64,000 nucleotides of DNA, from NCBI RefSeq assembly GCF_001437425.1, contig NZ_JQCD01000018.1, positions 60,054 to 124,053 of the forward strand, written 5' to 3'. This stretch comes from Weissella minor (GTDB lineage Bacteria; Bacillota; Bacilli; Lactobacillales; Lactobacillaceae). A model generated the notes under the pieces. That model saw only the letters and a list, made by a program, of their open reading frames with translations, ran no database searches and was not told the DNA's origin. Positions 34,513 through 44,808 of the stretch are shown one piece after another (within the stretch, counting starts at the first letter, position 1; every line of letters begins with the position of its first letter). A program made the position numbers and the translations under genes.

Positions 34513-36456
34513 ATGATTATTTTACAAGCAAGTGATGTGGCACGCCGCTTTAGTGGGGTCACATTTTTTGAGCATATTTCAATGCAAGTGGGCGATAAGG
34601 CGCGCATTGGTTTAGTGGGCCGCAATGGTGCCGGTAAATCAACTTTATTGAAAATGTTGATTGGGGAGACACAACCTGATGAAGGGGAAGTCTCAATGAA
34701 AAAAGGCATTAAGCTAGCTTATCTGGCACAAAATTCAGGCCTTGATTCTGATTTATCTGTTTACAATGAAATGTTAACTGCTTTTGATGCAGTCATTAAA
34801 TTGGAAGCGCAAATGCGTGAAATGGAAGCGCAAATTGCGTCTGCTGATGATTATGAGAGTGAAAGTTATCAAAAATTGTTAGCAAATTATGATCAAGCAC
34901 AACATGATTTTGAACAAATGAATGGTTATGCCTATGATGCGACAATTCGGGGTGTATTACACGGGTTTGGCTTTGATGAATCATTCTATGATCGAAAAGT
35001 TTCAACCTTATCGGGAGGACAACGAACACGTTTAGCCATTGCTAAGCAATTGTTGGAAACACCAGATTTGTTGATTTTAGACGAACCAACAAACCATTTG
35101 GATATGGAAACATTGGCCTGGTTAGAGCAATATTTGCAAAACTACCAAGGGGCACTTTTGATTGTTTCCCATGACCGTTATTTCTTAGATCGCGTGGTTA
35201 ATGAAATTTACGATATGCATTCCGGTGTTTTGGATCATTATACGGGTAACTATAGCCAGTTTATGCATGAAAAAGAAGTGAAGATTCTATCCGAGCAAAA
35301 AGCCTATGATAAGCAACAAGGTGAGATTGCGAAGTTAGAGGATTTTGTGGCTAAAAATATTGTCCGAGCTTCAACGACAAAGCGTGCCCGGTCACGTCGT
35401 AAGCAGTTGGAGCGCATGCAAAAAATTGAACCACCTAAGAATGAAACTGGGGTTGCGCACATTACATTTTCAGCGAAAGAAGAGTCTGGAAATGAAGTCT
35501 TACGGGTTAATGATTTAACATTAGGCTATGATCCACTAACGGTGTTGGCCGATCCAGTTAATATTGAAGTGGATAAACAACATGCGGTTGCATTAGTGGG
35601 GCCGAATGGTGTTGGTAAATCAACTTTAATTAAGACGATTTTGAAGCAAATTCCGATTATCAGTGGTGATATTAAACTAGGTGCTAATGTGAAGGTTGGT
35701 TATTATGATCAAGAGCAACAAACGCTTGATGAAAAGAAGACGGTCTTAGCAACAATTTGGGATGAACACCCATTACTACCAGAAAAAGATATTCGTTCAA
35801 TTTTGGGTTCATTCATGTTTAGTGGTGAGGCTGTTGATAAAAAGGTTTCTGCATTATCGGGAGGCGAGCGTGCTCGCTTATTGTTGACAAAATTATCAAT
35901 GGAATCTGCTAATTTCTTAATTTTGGACGAACCGACGAATCATTTGGATATTGATTCACGTGAAGTGCTGGAAACAGCATTGAATGAGTACAATGGAACA
36001 ATCTTCTTCGTGTCGCATGACCGTTACTTTATTAATGAAGTCGCGTCAGAAATTGTTGAATTAACCCCGACTGGGACGAATTTCTTTGATGGCGATTATG
36101 ATTATTATCTTGAAAAGCGGGTTGATCCAGCCGAAATTGCAGCACAAGCAAATGCGTCTGAGCCGGTTGACGTAACCAACGAACAAAAGAGCAAGACTGA
36201 GATGGCGGATCGTAAGCAGCGTCAAAGAGAATTACGAAAGGCGCAGCGTGAATTGACGGCGGTTGAAGATAAGATTGCTGAACTGGAAAGTCAAAAAGAA
36301 AGTTTGAGTACGCAATTAAATGATCCTGACTTGGCAACAGATGTCGCCAAGTTAACCGAACTTTCCAATGAGGCGCAAGGGATTGATGATAACTTGGCTG
36401 AATTAGAAGAGCGTTGGACCGATTTATCAATGGCTGTGGAAGAATTAGAAGTATAA
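34513..36456 (+). CDS. ABC-F family ATPase (ribosome-associated, YdiF/YfmR-like)
   Basis: A 647-residue protein with two ABC domains and no membrane segment. Domain 1: Walker A GRNGAGKST, signature LSGGQRTRLA, Walker B LLILDEPTNHLD. Domain 2: Walker A GPNGVGKST, signature LSGGERARLL, Walker B FLILDEPTNHLD. The linker between them (residues ~245-320) is charged and helical and would reach the ribosomal P site. The last ~90 residues are a coiled coil. Proteins of this type help translation of difficult sequences; some protect ribosomes from antibiotics, which cannot be decided here. ATG 34513 follows AGGTGAT. Confidence 0.92.
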   Translation: MIILQASDVARRFSGVTFFEHISMQVGDKARIGLVGRNGAGKSTLLKMLIGETQPDEGEVSMKKGIKLAYLAQNSGLDSDLSVYNEMLTAFDAVIKLEAQMREMEAQIASADDYESESYQKLLANYDQAQHDFEQMNGYAYDATIRGVLHGFGFDESFYDRKVSTLSGGQRTRLAIAKQLLETPDLLILDEPTNHLDMETLAWLEQYLQNYQGALLIVSHDRYFLDRVVNEIYDMHSGVLDHYTGNYSQFMHEKEVKILSEQKAYDKQQGEIAKLEDFVAKNIVRASTTKRARSRRKQLERMQKIEPPKNETGVAHITFSAKEESGNEVLRVNDLTLGYDPLTVLADPVNIEVDKQHAVALVGPNGVGKSTLIKTILKQIPIISGDIKLGANVKVGYYDQEQQTLDEKKTVLATIWDEHPLLPEKDIRSILGSFMFSGEAVDKKVSALSGGERARLLLTKLSMESANFLILDEPTNHLDIDSREVLETALNEYNGTIFFVSHDRYFINEVASEIVELTPTGTNFFDGDYDYYLEKRVDPAEIAAQANASEPVDVTNEQKSKTEMADRKQRQRELRKAQRELTAVEDKIAELESQKESLSTQLNDPDLATDVAKLTELSNEAQGIDDNLAELEERWTDLSMAVEELEV

Positions 36457-36526
36457 AGGCGTTTGTTTAGATAAGCGTCTAGGGTGGATAAAAGCACTAT
36501 GAAAACCTTAACTTGGAGGTTGAATA

Positions 36527-37453
36527 ATGAAAAAAGATATCCTAGAAATAAAAAATATTAGTTTGAAGTATGACAATCATTTTGCGATAAAAGACATTAA
36601 TTTGTCGATTGCCCGGGGCGAAATTGTTGCTTTAGTGGGTCATAATGGGGCCGGTAAATCGAGCTTGTTCAATATTATTGCGGGGATTCAAGAGCCAACT
36701 AGTGGCACGGTTGAATTTGACCAAAGTTTTATTGAAGAACGTTTATTTTCAACCATTGGTTTTTCAGCGCAATCACAGGTTATGGATTGGTATACAAACG
36801 TTTGGGATAATGTTTACTTAGGGAGTCAATTAGCTGGCATTAAGGCAAAGCGGGGCCGAGAGTTAACGCAGCAAGCTTTAGACTTGCTAAATATTACGAA
36901 CCTTAAAAATAAGCCGGTTGATGCACTGTCAGGTGGGCAACAACAACGGGTACAGATTGCACGTGCCATTGTGCATCAACCTGATTTTTATTTGCTAGAC
37001 GAGCCAACAACTGGTTTAGACGCAGATACGTCAAATTATCTGCTGTCCTTTTTAAGAGATGAAGCGGCGCAAGGCAAAGCCGTTTTTGTGTCATCACATG
37101 ATTTGAATTTATTAGAAACCTATTGTAATAAACTCGTCTTGATTGATGCCGGCGAGATTTTATATGCCGGTGATTTACAACAATTTTTAGACGAGCACAC
37201 ACCCAAGCAAAGTTATCAGGTGACAGTTAATCAGGCGATTGGGCCGAATGTCATTGCACAATTGATGACTGCTGATGTTGAGGTGGTGCCCTTAGAAAGC
37301 CTGCAGTACCGTTTCATTTTGAATCAAGATTGTGATTTAACCCAATTATTTCAGTTGACTGAACCTTTCTTTAGGATTGAAGCAATCGACAAGGAAAGCA
37401 TGTTTTTGCGCGATTTATATCTACATTATCGGCAAAGGGGGACAATTGAATGA
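36527..37453 (+). CDS. ABC transporter ATP-binding protein
   Basis: A 308-residue ATPase with Walker A GHNGAGKSS (~residues 38-46), Q-loop SAQSQVMDW, signature [10 protein letters not shown], Walker B YLLDEPTTGLDA and switch SSHDL. A ~90-residue C-terminal domain follows, as in multidrug-type exporters with ABC-2 permeases. ATG 36527 has TGGAGG upstream. The last 4 bases overlap the permease start (ATGA), so the two form one exporter. Confidence 0.9.
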   Translation: MKKDILEIKNISLKYDNHFAIKDINLSIARGEIVALVGHNGAGKSSLFNIIAGIQEPTSGTVEFDQSFIEERLFSTIGFSAQSQVMDWYTNVWDNVYLGSQLAGIKAKRGRELTQQALDLLNITNLKNKPVDALSGGQQQRVQIARAIVHQPDFYLLDEPTTGLDADTSNYLLSFLRDEAAQGKAVFVSSHDLNLLETYCNKLVLIDAGEILYAGDLQQFLDEHTPKQSYQVTVNQAIGPNVIAQLMTADVEVVPLESLQYRFILNQDCDLTQLFQLTEPFFRIEAIDKESMFLRDLYLHYRQRGTIE

Positions 37454-38256
37454 AACCCAATCAATTTAGAACCCAGCATTATCTGGGGATGAAGGGCTTA
37501 AAAATTATTGTTAACAATGAATTGAAAGCCTTCTTCCGTAATAAAGGGTTAATTATTTCTCAATTAGTGCAACCGATTTTGTATTACATTTTTATTGTGC
37601 TCGGGATAAATAATTTTGTGTCAAAAGTCGACTATGCCGGTAAGTCAATCGCGTATGCCGATTATGCATTAACTGGAATTTTGGGAATATTAATTATTTC
37701 TCAGATGACGCAAGCCATTTATCGCATTACCATTGATAAAAGATATGGGTTACTCGCATTAAAACGTCAGAGTGGTGTCTCACCTTTTTACTATATTATT
37801 GGGATGAGTGTATATCCGATGATTGGTATTTTCATCCAATCCATCGTACTGTATTTGATTGCACGTTTGTTTGGTAGTGCTATCGGCCTAGTTAATTATT
37901 TGGCTGGGATTGGTGTTGTGATTATTGTTTTATATTTTTGGACGGCCATTGCGGCATTGATTACCATTAAAATTAACGATTATCAACGGCGGGATGCGAT
38001 TATTTCATTCATTATTACGCCATTGGGTTTTACAGCACCAGCGTTTTATTTGATTTCAAATGTGCCAACTTTTATTAAGGTGATTGGTTACTTTAACCCA
38101 TTAACTTATCAATTATATGCAATTAGATCCGTTGTGTTTGATACACCGGTTGCCAAAGGACCGATTATTGCATTGACATTATTGGCAACAATTGTGATGA
38201 TTGGTCTGGCATCTTATGCCGTTGCTAGAATGAGTCTGGTGCTAACGGAAAGATAA
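37450..38256 (+). CDS. ABC-2 type transporter permease
   Basis: A 268-residue membrane protein with six predicted helices. Its layout matches ABC-2 exporters: an N-terminal cytoplasmic helix (IIVNNELKAFFRNKG), a first helix at ~40-55 (LVQPILYYIFIVLGI), and the late ITPLGFTAPAFYLISNVP followed by FNPLTYQLYAIRS, the typical re-entrant segment. It partners with the preceding ATPase by a 4-base overlap. The substrate is unknown. Confidence 0.88.
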   Translation: MKPNQFRTQHYLGMKGLKIIVNNELKAFFRNKGLIISQLVQPILYYIFIVLGINNFVSKVDYAGKSIAYADYALTGILGILIISQMTQAIYRITIDKRYGLLALKRQSGVSPFYYIIGMSVYPMIGIFIQSIVLYLIARLFGSAIGLVNYLAGIGVVIIVLYFWTAIAALITIKINDYQRRDAIISFIITPLGFTAPAFYLISNVPTFIKVIGYFNPLTYQLYAIRSVVFDTPVAKGPIIALTLLATIVMIGLASYAVARMSLVLTER

Positions 38257-38289
38257 GCATGCCTAAGGTGGTTTTTTTAGATTATTTTT

Positions 38290-38328
38290 AAGATGGAAAT
38301 TCAATTCGAATTTCCGTCTTTTTTTTTA
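38290..38328 (+). terminator. Terminator after the ABC exporter
   Basis: AAGATGGAAATTC pairs with GAATTTCCGTCTT (one T-G pair), followed by a run of T to 38328. Confidence 0.9.
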
Positions 38329-38335
38329 ATTGCGG

Positions 38336-38363
38336 TTGCATTTTATAACCAATGTGCTAATAT
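38336..38363 (+). promoter_or_regulatory. Sigma-A promoter of groESL
   Basis: TTGCAT (38336-38341) and TAATAT (38358-38363) with a 16-base spacer. TGC directly before the -10 box gives an extended -10 form. Confidence 0.7.
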
Positions 38364-38375
38364 AGATAGTGTTGA

Positions 38376-38402
38376 TTAGCACTTAAATATAAAGAGTGCT
38401 AA
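38376..38402 (+). promoter_or_regulatory. CIRCE operator (HrcA binding site)
   Basis: TTAGCACTT, nine bases, GAGTGCTAA: identical to the CIRCE consensus except for one position in the left arm. It lies in the transcription start region of groESL, where HrcA would block transcription. An extra half site GTGCTAA lies at 38354-38360 within the -10 region. The hrcA gene is not in the window. Confidence 0.95.
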
Positions 38403-38438
38403 AATTATTAATAGAAAATGTTTGGAGGTTACTTGATA

Positions 38439-38714
38439 ATGATTAAGCCTTTAGGAGATCGTGTTGTATTACAAGTTGAAGCTGAGCCAGAACAAAGTGT
38501 TGGTGGCATCTTTATTGCTTCAAATGCTCAAGAAAAGTCAGTTAAAGGAACCGTTGTTGCTGTTTCAGAACACACAATTGGTGAATTAACAGCGCCTCAA
38601 GCAGTAGCCGTTGGTGATGAAGTGATTTTTGACAAGTATGCTGGTTCAGAGCTTACTGTCGATGGTGAAGATTACTTGGTCCTACACGAAAAGGACATCG
38701 TTGCGATTGTCTAA
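38439..38714 (+). CDS. groES: Co-chaperonin GroES
   Basis: A 91-residue protein of typical GroES length. It shows [12 protein letters not shown] at the start, the mobile loop [16 protein letters not shown], and [21 protein letters not shown] at the end (written here in two parts around the Gly-Ser turn). It caps the GroEL ring. ATG 38439 is chosen because TGGAGG lies at 38423-38428; an upstream in-frame ATG at 38418 precedes that site. Confidence 0.95.
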   Translation: MIKPLGDRVVLQVEAEPEQSVGGIFIASNAQEKSVKGTVVAVSEHTIGELTAPQAVAVGDEVIFDKYAGSELTVDGEDYLVLHEKDIVAIV

Positions 38715-38770
38715 TTTAAACAATCAATCCAAAAATTGAAATAATAAAAAAGAAATTGAATTAAAAATAG

Positions 38771-40405
<1,635 letters not shown>

Positions 40406-40430
40406 GCTTAATCAATAAAAATAAAGCTAA

Positions 40431-40462
40431 AACACCAAACAATTTGTTTGGTGTTTTTTTTT
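40431..40462 (+). terminator. Terminator of groESL
   Basis: AACACCAAAC pairs with GTTTGGTGTT around a 5-base loop, then a T run. Confidence 0.92.
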
Positions 40463-40484
40463 GAAAAAAATAAAAAAAGAAGCA

Positions 40485-40513
40485 TAGACAAGGGGGACGT
40501 TTAGCACTACAAT
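40485..40513 (+). promoter_or_regulatory. Promoter of the KimA-like transporter gene
   Basis: TAGACA (40485-40490) and TACAAT (40508-40513) with a 17-base spacer. No long leader or c-di-AMP riboswitch fits in the 154 bases between groEL and this gene. Confidence 0.6.
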
Positions 40514-40559
40514 AGCCCGTGTTAAGAAAATATGAAATAGTCTAAGGTGGGGTAGGAAA

Positions 40560-42392
40560 ATGTGGCGTTTTTTAAAGCGGTTACTCATTGGTAAGCCGCT
40601 TAAAACATTAGACGAAGGGTCACAACAGTTGACGCGAACAAAAGCGTTAGCATTGTTATCTTCGGATGCGCTCTCATCAGTTGCTTATGGAACTGAACAA
40701 ATTACAGCAGTCTTGTTAGCGGTTGGAACCGCGGCATTATGGTGGCAGTTGCCAATTGCCGGCTTAGTGTTGATTTTGTTGGCGGCGATTGTTTTATCAT
40801 ATCGCCAAATTATACGGGCTTACCCTGGTGGTGGTGGTGCCTATATGGTGACCTCGAAAAACTGGGGCCAAAAAGCTGGCTTAGTGGCTGGCGGATCGTT
40901 ACTGGTTGATTATATGTTGACCGTGGCCGTTTCGGTTGTGTCAGGGACAGAAGCGATTACATCAGCAATTCCAGCCGTACGTCCCTATTCCGTGGGGATT
41001 GCCATTTTAATGATCTTGTTGTTAATGGCAATTAATTTACGCGGGTTACGTGAATCTGCCACATTTTTAGTGGTGCCAGTATATTTCTTTATCGCAATGA
41101 TGCTTTTGTTGATTGGGTTTGGTTTTTATAATATTATTACCGGGCAGGTTGAATATCAGGCTACGGCAGCAGTTGGCACGACATTTGTTGGTGCAACACC
41201 TTTGTTATTCATGCGGGCGTTTTCAAGTGGGTCATCTTCATTAACTGGAGTTGAAGCCATTTCAAATGCGGTGCCTAATTTTAAAGAACCAAAGGCTAAA
41301 AATGCAGCAGCAACTTTGGGGATTATGGCGGTAATTTTGGGGCTATTCTTCGGTGGTATTACCTTTATGTCTTATTGGTTTGGGTTAGTACCGAATGCGC
41401 ATGTCACCTTGTTATCACAAATTGGTGAAAAAGCCTTCGGGCGCGGACCGCTATTTTACATTTTCCAAATTTCAACGGCCTTAATTTTGGCTGTTGCGGC
41501 GAATACCGGTTTCTCGGCCTTTCCGCAATTAGCTTATAATTTAGCTAAAGATAAATTCATGCCACACATTTACTTAGATAAAGGTGATCGCTTGAGTTAT
41601 TCGAATGGGATTGTCTCATTAGCGATTGGGGCGATTGTCCTCGTTATTATCTTTAATGGGTCGATTGAACGTTTGATTCCACTGTATGCGATTGGCGTAT
41701 TTGTCCCATTTACGCTTTCACAATCAGGGATGATTATTCATTGGTTGCGTGAGCGTGAAGGATATTGGCCTGGTAAAATTATGATTAATTTTGTCGGTGC
41801 AGTCATTTCTGCCTTCTTAGTCGTGTCATTGATGCTTTTGCATTTTGGATCAGTTTGGCCATACTTCATTATCATGCCATTGTTGATTAGTGTGTTCTTG
41901 AGAATTCACCGGCACTATCATTTAGTTGCTAAGCAATTAAGAATTATTTCAGAACAACCGGTTAAACGTCATGCGTATACTGGCTCAACGGTGATTGTGA
42001 TGGTTTCTAATTTAACCAAGGTGACAGCAGAGGCTGTTGATTATGCAAAATCAATTGGGGACTTAGTGATTGCAATGCACGTATCCTTTGACTCGCACCC
42101 TGAGAAAGAACATAAATTAAGTGAAGAATTTAAACGTGAATTCCCAGATGTGCGTTATGTGGATATCCATTCTTCATATCGTTCAATTACTGAACCAGCA
42201 GTTCGTTTTGTGGATGAAATCAGCAAGGGTGCTGAACAACGAAATCACTCTTTGACCATTTTGATTCCACGATTTGTGCCTAAACATTCTTGGCAAAATG
42301 CGTTGCATAATCAGAATAGTGTCCGTTTGCATAATGCATTAGCAAATCGCAATGTGATTGTGTCAATGTATTACTATCATTTAAAAGAATAG
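40560..42392 (+). CDS. kimA: APC-superfamily permease, KimA-like potassium transporter
   Basis: A 610-residue protein, close to Bacillus subtilis KimA (YdaO) in length. Residues 1-~450 hold about 12 membrane helices with APC motifs: SSDALSSVAYGTEQI (~34-48), YRQIIRAYPGGGGAYMV, and SSSLTGVEAISNAVPNF. Residues ~470-610 form a cytosolic domain of universal-stress-like fold (STVIVMVSNLTKVTAEAVDYA) where c-di-AMP acts in KimA. It should take up potassium with protons. RBS AAGGTGGGG precedes ATG 40560. The substrate is inferred from the family. Confidence 0.85.
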   Translation: MWRFLKRLLIGKPLKTLDEGSQQLTRTKALALLSSDALSSVAYGTEQITAVLLAVGTAALWWQLPIAGLVLILLAAIVLSYRQIIRAYPGGGGAYMVTSKNWGQKAGLVAGGSLLVDYMLTVAVSVVSGTEAITSAIPAVRPYSVGIAILMILLLMAINLRGLRESATFLVVPVYFFIAMMLLLIGFGFYNIITGQVEYQATAAVGTTFVGATPLLFMRAFSSGSSSLTGVEAISNAVPNFKEPKAKNAAATLGIMAVILGLFFGGITFMSYWFGLVPNAHVTLLSQIGEKAFGRGPLFYIFQISTALILAVAANTGFSAFPQLAYNLAKDKFMPHIYLDKGDRLSYSNGIVSLAIGAIVLVIIFNGSIERLIPLYAIGVFVPFTLSQSGMIIHWLREREGYWPGKIMINFVGAVISAFLVVSLMLLHFGSVWPYFIIMPLLISVFLRIHRHYHLVAKQLRIISEQPVKRHAYTGSTVIVMVSNLTKVTAEAVDYAKSIGDLVIAMHVSFDSHPEKEHKLSEEFKREFPDVRYVDIHSSYRSITEPAVRFVDEISKGAEQRNHSLTILIPRFVPKHSWQNALHNQNSVRLHNALANRNVIVSMYYYHLKE

Positions 42393-42400
42393 TTACTTTT

Positions 42401-42427
42401 AAAGCTCGTTACTCAACGGGCTTTTTT
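42401..42427 (+). terminator. Terminator after the KimA-like gene
   Basis: AAAGCTCGTT pairs with AACGGGCTTT (one T-G pair) around ACTC, followed by T. Confidence 0.85.
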
Positions 42428-42470
42428 ATTTGGTATACTGGTCACTGACGTTATGTTGGAAGGGGATTCT

Positions 42471-42596
42471 ATGACTAGAGAAACCATACACTTTGCACAA
42501 CAACAGCTTGGTGATTTGCGACAAGCAATGTTGGATGGTGCTTTATATAAATCATTAGGGATACGGATTGGTAAATTGATTGATGAATCCAGCTAA
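42471..42596 (+). CDS. 41-residue ORF overlapping the DUF2785 gene (possible N-terminus of a frame-broken gene)
   Basis: ATG 42471 has GGAAGGGG upstream and an extended -10 promoter (TGGTATACT, 42431-42439). The product is a single amphipathic helix type (QQQLGDLRQAMLDGALYKSL). It ends at TAA 42594-42596, 14 bases into the DUF2785 frame. The next gene has no ribosome binding site of its own. So either this is a leader peptide coupled to the next gene, or the real N-terminus of a longer DUF2785 protein separated by a one-base frame change near 42570-42590. Confidence 0.55.
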   Translation: MTRETIHFAQQQLGDLRQAMLDGALYKSLGIRIGKLIDESS

Positions 42597-43443
42597 AACT
42601 GCGGTAACCACAGTGGCACAGTTATCTCACAGTGAAGAAACAGCGATTATTGAACTGAGCTCAGAGATTCAACATAGTCTCTTAGAAGATGAATTAGAAA
42701 GTATTTCAGATGATGAATTAGCGATTTTAGTGAATGGCTTGGGGCAAGTTCGCCCCGAAATTCGCGAAGAAGCTTGCTTGAAGGTCTTGGTTCAATTAAT
42801 TCAAAATCAAATATTGACGACAGATCAAATTGGTATTCTACAAAAGCATATCTTGCGACCAGAGGTTTTGTTTTTTCATATTACAGAAAACGCGAATAAT
42901 GGTGTGTTTTTGCGTTCTTTTAATGTGTGCCTATTGGCCATTTTGAAATTATGGGAACAACCGGTTGCGATGGATAAAGCTGATTATGAAGACATGATTA
43001 TGTTATTAGCAACCTATTTATTATTTGAGACAGATACACGTGGTTTTGATGATGAACAGGGATGGTTCAGAACGTATTTTCATATTGGACATATTTTAGA
43101 TGCGTTAACATTCGATAACCAAGTGGTTCGAATGGATAAAATATTCTTAATGACAGTGATGTTAGAACGCTACAAGCGATTGGATACGCCTTTGACAATG
43201 GGTGAGGAACAACGGTTGGCTGGTTATTTGACTAACCTTGTTAAGGTTAATTCGTTATATGCTGATTACTTTTTATTACAGCTCAAACAAATGCGCCAAC
43301 AGTTTGTGCAAAATCAAGAGCCGACGACGCTTGCTGGCTGGAATCGTTTCTACAACAAAAAACGTTTATGGCAAGCCCTACAACTACAAAGTCAATTGCC
43401 GGAAAATATTAGTAATTACTTAAGAGATATGAATTTTTTCTAG
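42583..43443 (+). CDS. DUF2785 family protein
   Basis: A 286-residue helical protein. The DUF2785 signature is clear: NGVFLRSFNVCLLAILKLWE (residues ~105-125), LLFETDTRGFDDEQGWFRT and FHIGHILDALTFDN, in the order and spacing of the family. Function of the family is unknown. The start is doubtful: ATG 42583 (or TTG 42580) lies inside the previous small ORF and has no Shine-Dalgarno sequence at the right distance. See the 41-residue ORF entry for the possibility of a frame break. Confidence 0.75.
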   Translation: MNPAKTAVTTVAQLSHSEETAIIELSSEIQHSLLEDELESISDDELAILVNGLGQVRPEIREEACLKVLVQLIQNQILTTDQIGILQKHILRPEVLFFHITENANNGVFLRSFNVCLLAILKLWEQPVAMDKADYEDMIMLLATYLLFETDTRGFDDEQGWFRTYFHIGHILDALTFDNQVVRMDKIFLMTVMLERYKRLDTPLTMGEEQRLAGYLTNLVKVNSLYADYFLLQLKQMRQQFVQNQEPTTLAGWNRFYNKKRLWQALQLQSQLPENISNYLRDMNFF

Positions 43444-43470
43444 TTTTGCCACATACTTTGTGAAAAGTCG

Positions 43471-43479
43471 TGGTATACT
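43471..43479 (+). promoter_or_regulatory. Extended -10 promoter of ddl
   Basis: TGGTATACT gives a TGn extended -10 with TATACT at 43474-43479; no good -35 box at 16-18 bases. It repeats the same nine bases found before the DUF2785 region (42431-42439). Confidence 0.6.
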
Positions 43480-43538
43480 TAAGTTTCAAAACTCGTTCGT
43501 GTGAAAAAATTTTATTCAATGATAGGAGAATAAGTGTT

Positions 43539-44687
43539 ATGTCAGATAAACTACATATCGCCATGTTGTTCGGTGGAAATTCTTCCGAACATGATGTCTC
43601 AAAACGTTCAGCATTAAACATCTTTGAAGCAATGGACAAGGACAAGTATGATGTCTCTGTCTTCTTGATCTCAAAAGATGGGATTATGATGACGCCTGAA
43701 GATTCAATGCGTGTTCTACAAGGGGAACCTGAAGGACCAATTGTTGAAGCAGCTAAGGCTAAGATGGATTTGAGTAATCCACTAGCACCGATTATGGCGT
43801 TGACAGAATTGAAGGATATTGATTTATTCTACCCAGTTGTTCATGGTAACTTGGGTGAGGATGGAACATTGCAAGCCTTATTCCGTTTGCTAAAGAAGCC
43901 ACATATTGGAGCAGGTGTTACTGCTTCAGCGCTTGCTTTTGATAAGGACTTAACAAAGCGTATTTTGAATCAAGCAGGCGTACGTAACACAAAGTACTTC
44001 TTGTTGACTGACCAAAACTACCAAGACTATACTTATGCCGATATGGTTAAGGAAGTTGGCACATCAGTTATGTTCGTTAAGGCGGCTAAGCAAGGTTCAT
44101 CAGTTGGAATTCATCGTGTCACAAACGAAGAAGAATTCAAAGCTGGTGTGGCTGATGCGCTTCAATATGACTATAAGGTGCTTGTGGAAGCGTCAATTGA
44201 CCAACCATGGGAAATTGAAATTTCAATCTTAGGTAATGAAGAGCCACGGGCCTCAAAGCTTGGTGCGGTTGTGGTACCAAAGGAAGATGTTTGGTACGAC
44301 TACAATAATAAGTTCGTTGATGCTTCAGGGGTGGTCTTTGACTTGCCAGTTGAAGTTGAAGATGACTTAGCAAATGAAATTACACAAATGGCTTTGGATG
44401 CTTATAAAGCCCTTGGCTTGGTTGGCTTGACACGTATGGACTTCTTAGTTGATAAGAATAATGTGCCTTACTTGGGTGAACCAAATACTTTGCCAGGATT
44501 TACAAATATTTCACTCTATCCACAAATGTGGGAAGTTTCAGGTCTTAGTTATTCAGACTTGATTGATGAAATTATCAATTATGGTTTGGCAGAATTTGAA
44601 CGTAACAACAAATTGTCATACGATTTCATTGAATTGGGTGATGAAAAAGTTGGTACAAAGAATTATAATGCAGACCGTGCAGAATAA
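43539..44687 (+). CDS. ddl: D-alanine ligase, D-Ala-D-lactate type
   Basis: A 382-residue ATP-grasp ligase. Motifs: MLFGGNSSEHDVS (residues ~9-21), HGNLGEDGTLQ, AKQGSSVGIHRV and FLGEPNTLPGF-type end (YLGEPNTLPGFTNISLYP). In the omega loop, YDYNNKF carries Phe259 where D-Ala-D-Ala ligases have Tyr (EAKY); in Leuconostoc the same Phe makes the enzyme form D-Ala-D-Lac, giving cell-wall precursors with low vancomycin affinity. ATG 43539 is chosen over in-frame 43470 because TAGGAGA lies at 43523-43529. Strongly biased codons suggest high expression. Confidence 0.95.
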   Translation: MSDKLHIAMLFGGNSSEHDVSKRSALNIFEAMDKDKYDVSVFLISKDGIMMTPEDSMRVLQGEPEGPIVEAAKAKMDLSNPLAPIMALTELKDIDLFYPVVHGNLGEDGTLQALFRLLKKPHIGAGVTASALAFDKDLTKRILNQAGVRNTKYFLLTDQNYQDYTYADMVKEVGTSVMFVKAAKQGSSVGIHRVTNEEEFKAGVADALQYDYKVLVEASIDQPWEIEISILGNEEPRASKLGAVVVPKEDVWYDYNNKFVDASGVVFDLPVEVEDDLANEITQMALDAYKALGLVGLTRMDFLVDKNNVPYLGEPNTLPGFTNISLYPQMWEVSGLSYSDLIDEIINYGLAEFERNNKLSYDFIELGDEKVGTKNYNADRAE

Positions 44688-44699
44688 TTAATGTGTCTA

Positions 44700-44730
44700 A
44701 AAACCGATGGTGCAAACCATCGGTTTTTTA
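44700..44730 (+). terminator. Terminator of ddl
   Basis: AAAACCGATGGT pairs perfectly with ACCATCGGTTTT around a 4-base loop, then T. Confidence 0.93.
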
Positions 44731-44744
44731 ACGTTTTGGAATGC

Positions 44745-44773
44745 TTTCGTGTCTGATGAAATTAGCGTATAAT
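44745..44773 (+). promoter_or_regulatory. Promoter of the yqeG operon
   Basis: TTTCGT (44745-44750) and TATAAT (44768-44773) with a 17-base spacer, 35 bases before the yqeG start codon. It probably drives all nine genes to 50893, as no terminator is seen inside. Confidence 0.65.
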
Positions 44774-44808
44774 GAGTACTAAGACTATAGACAATAAAGG
44801 GATAAAAA

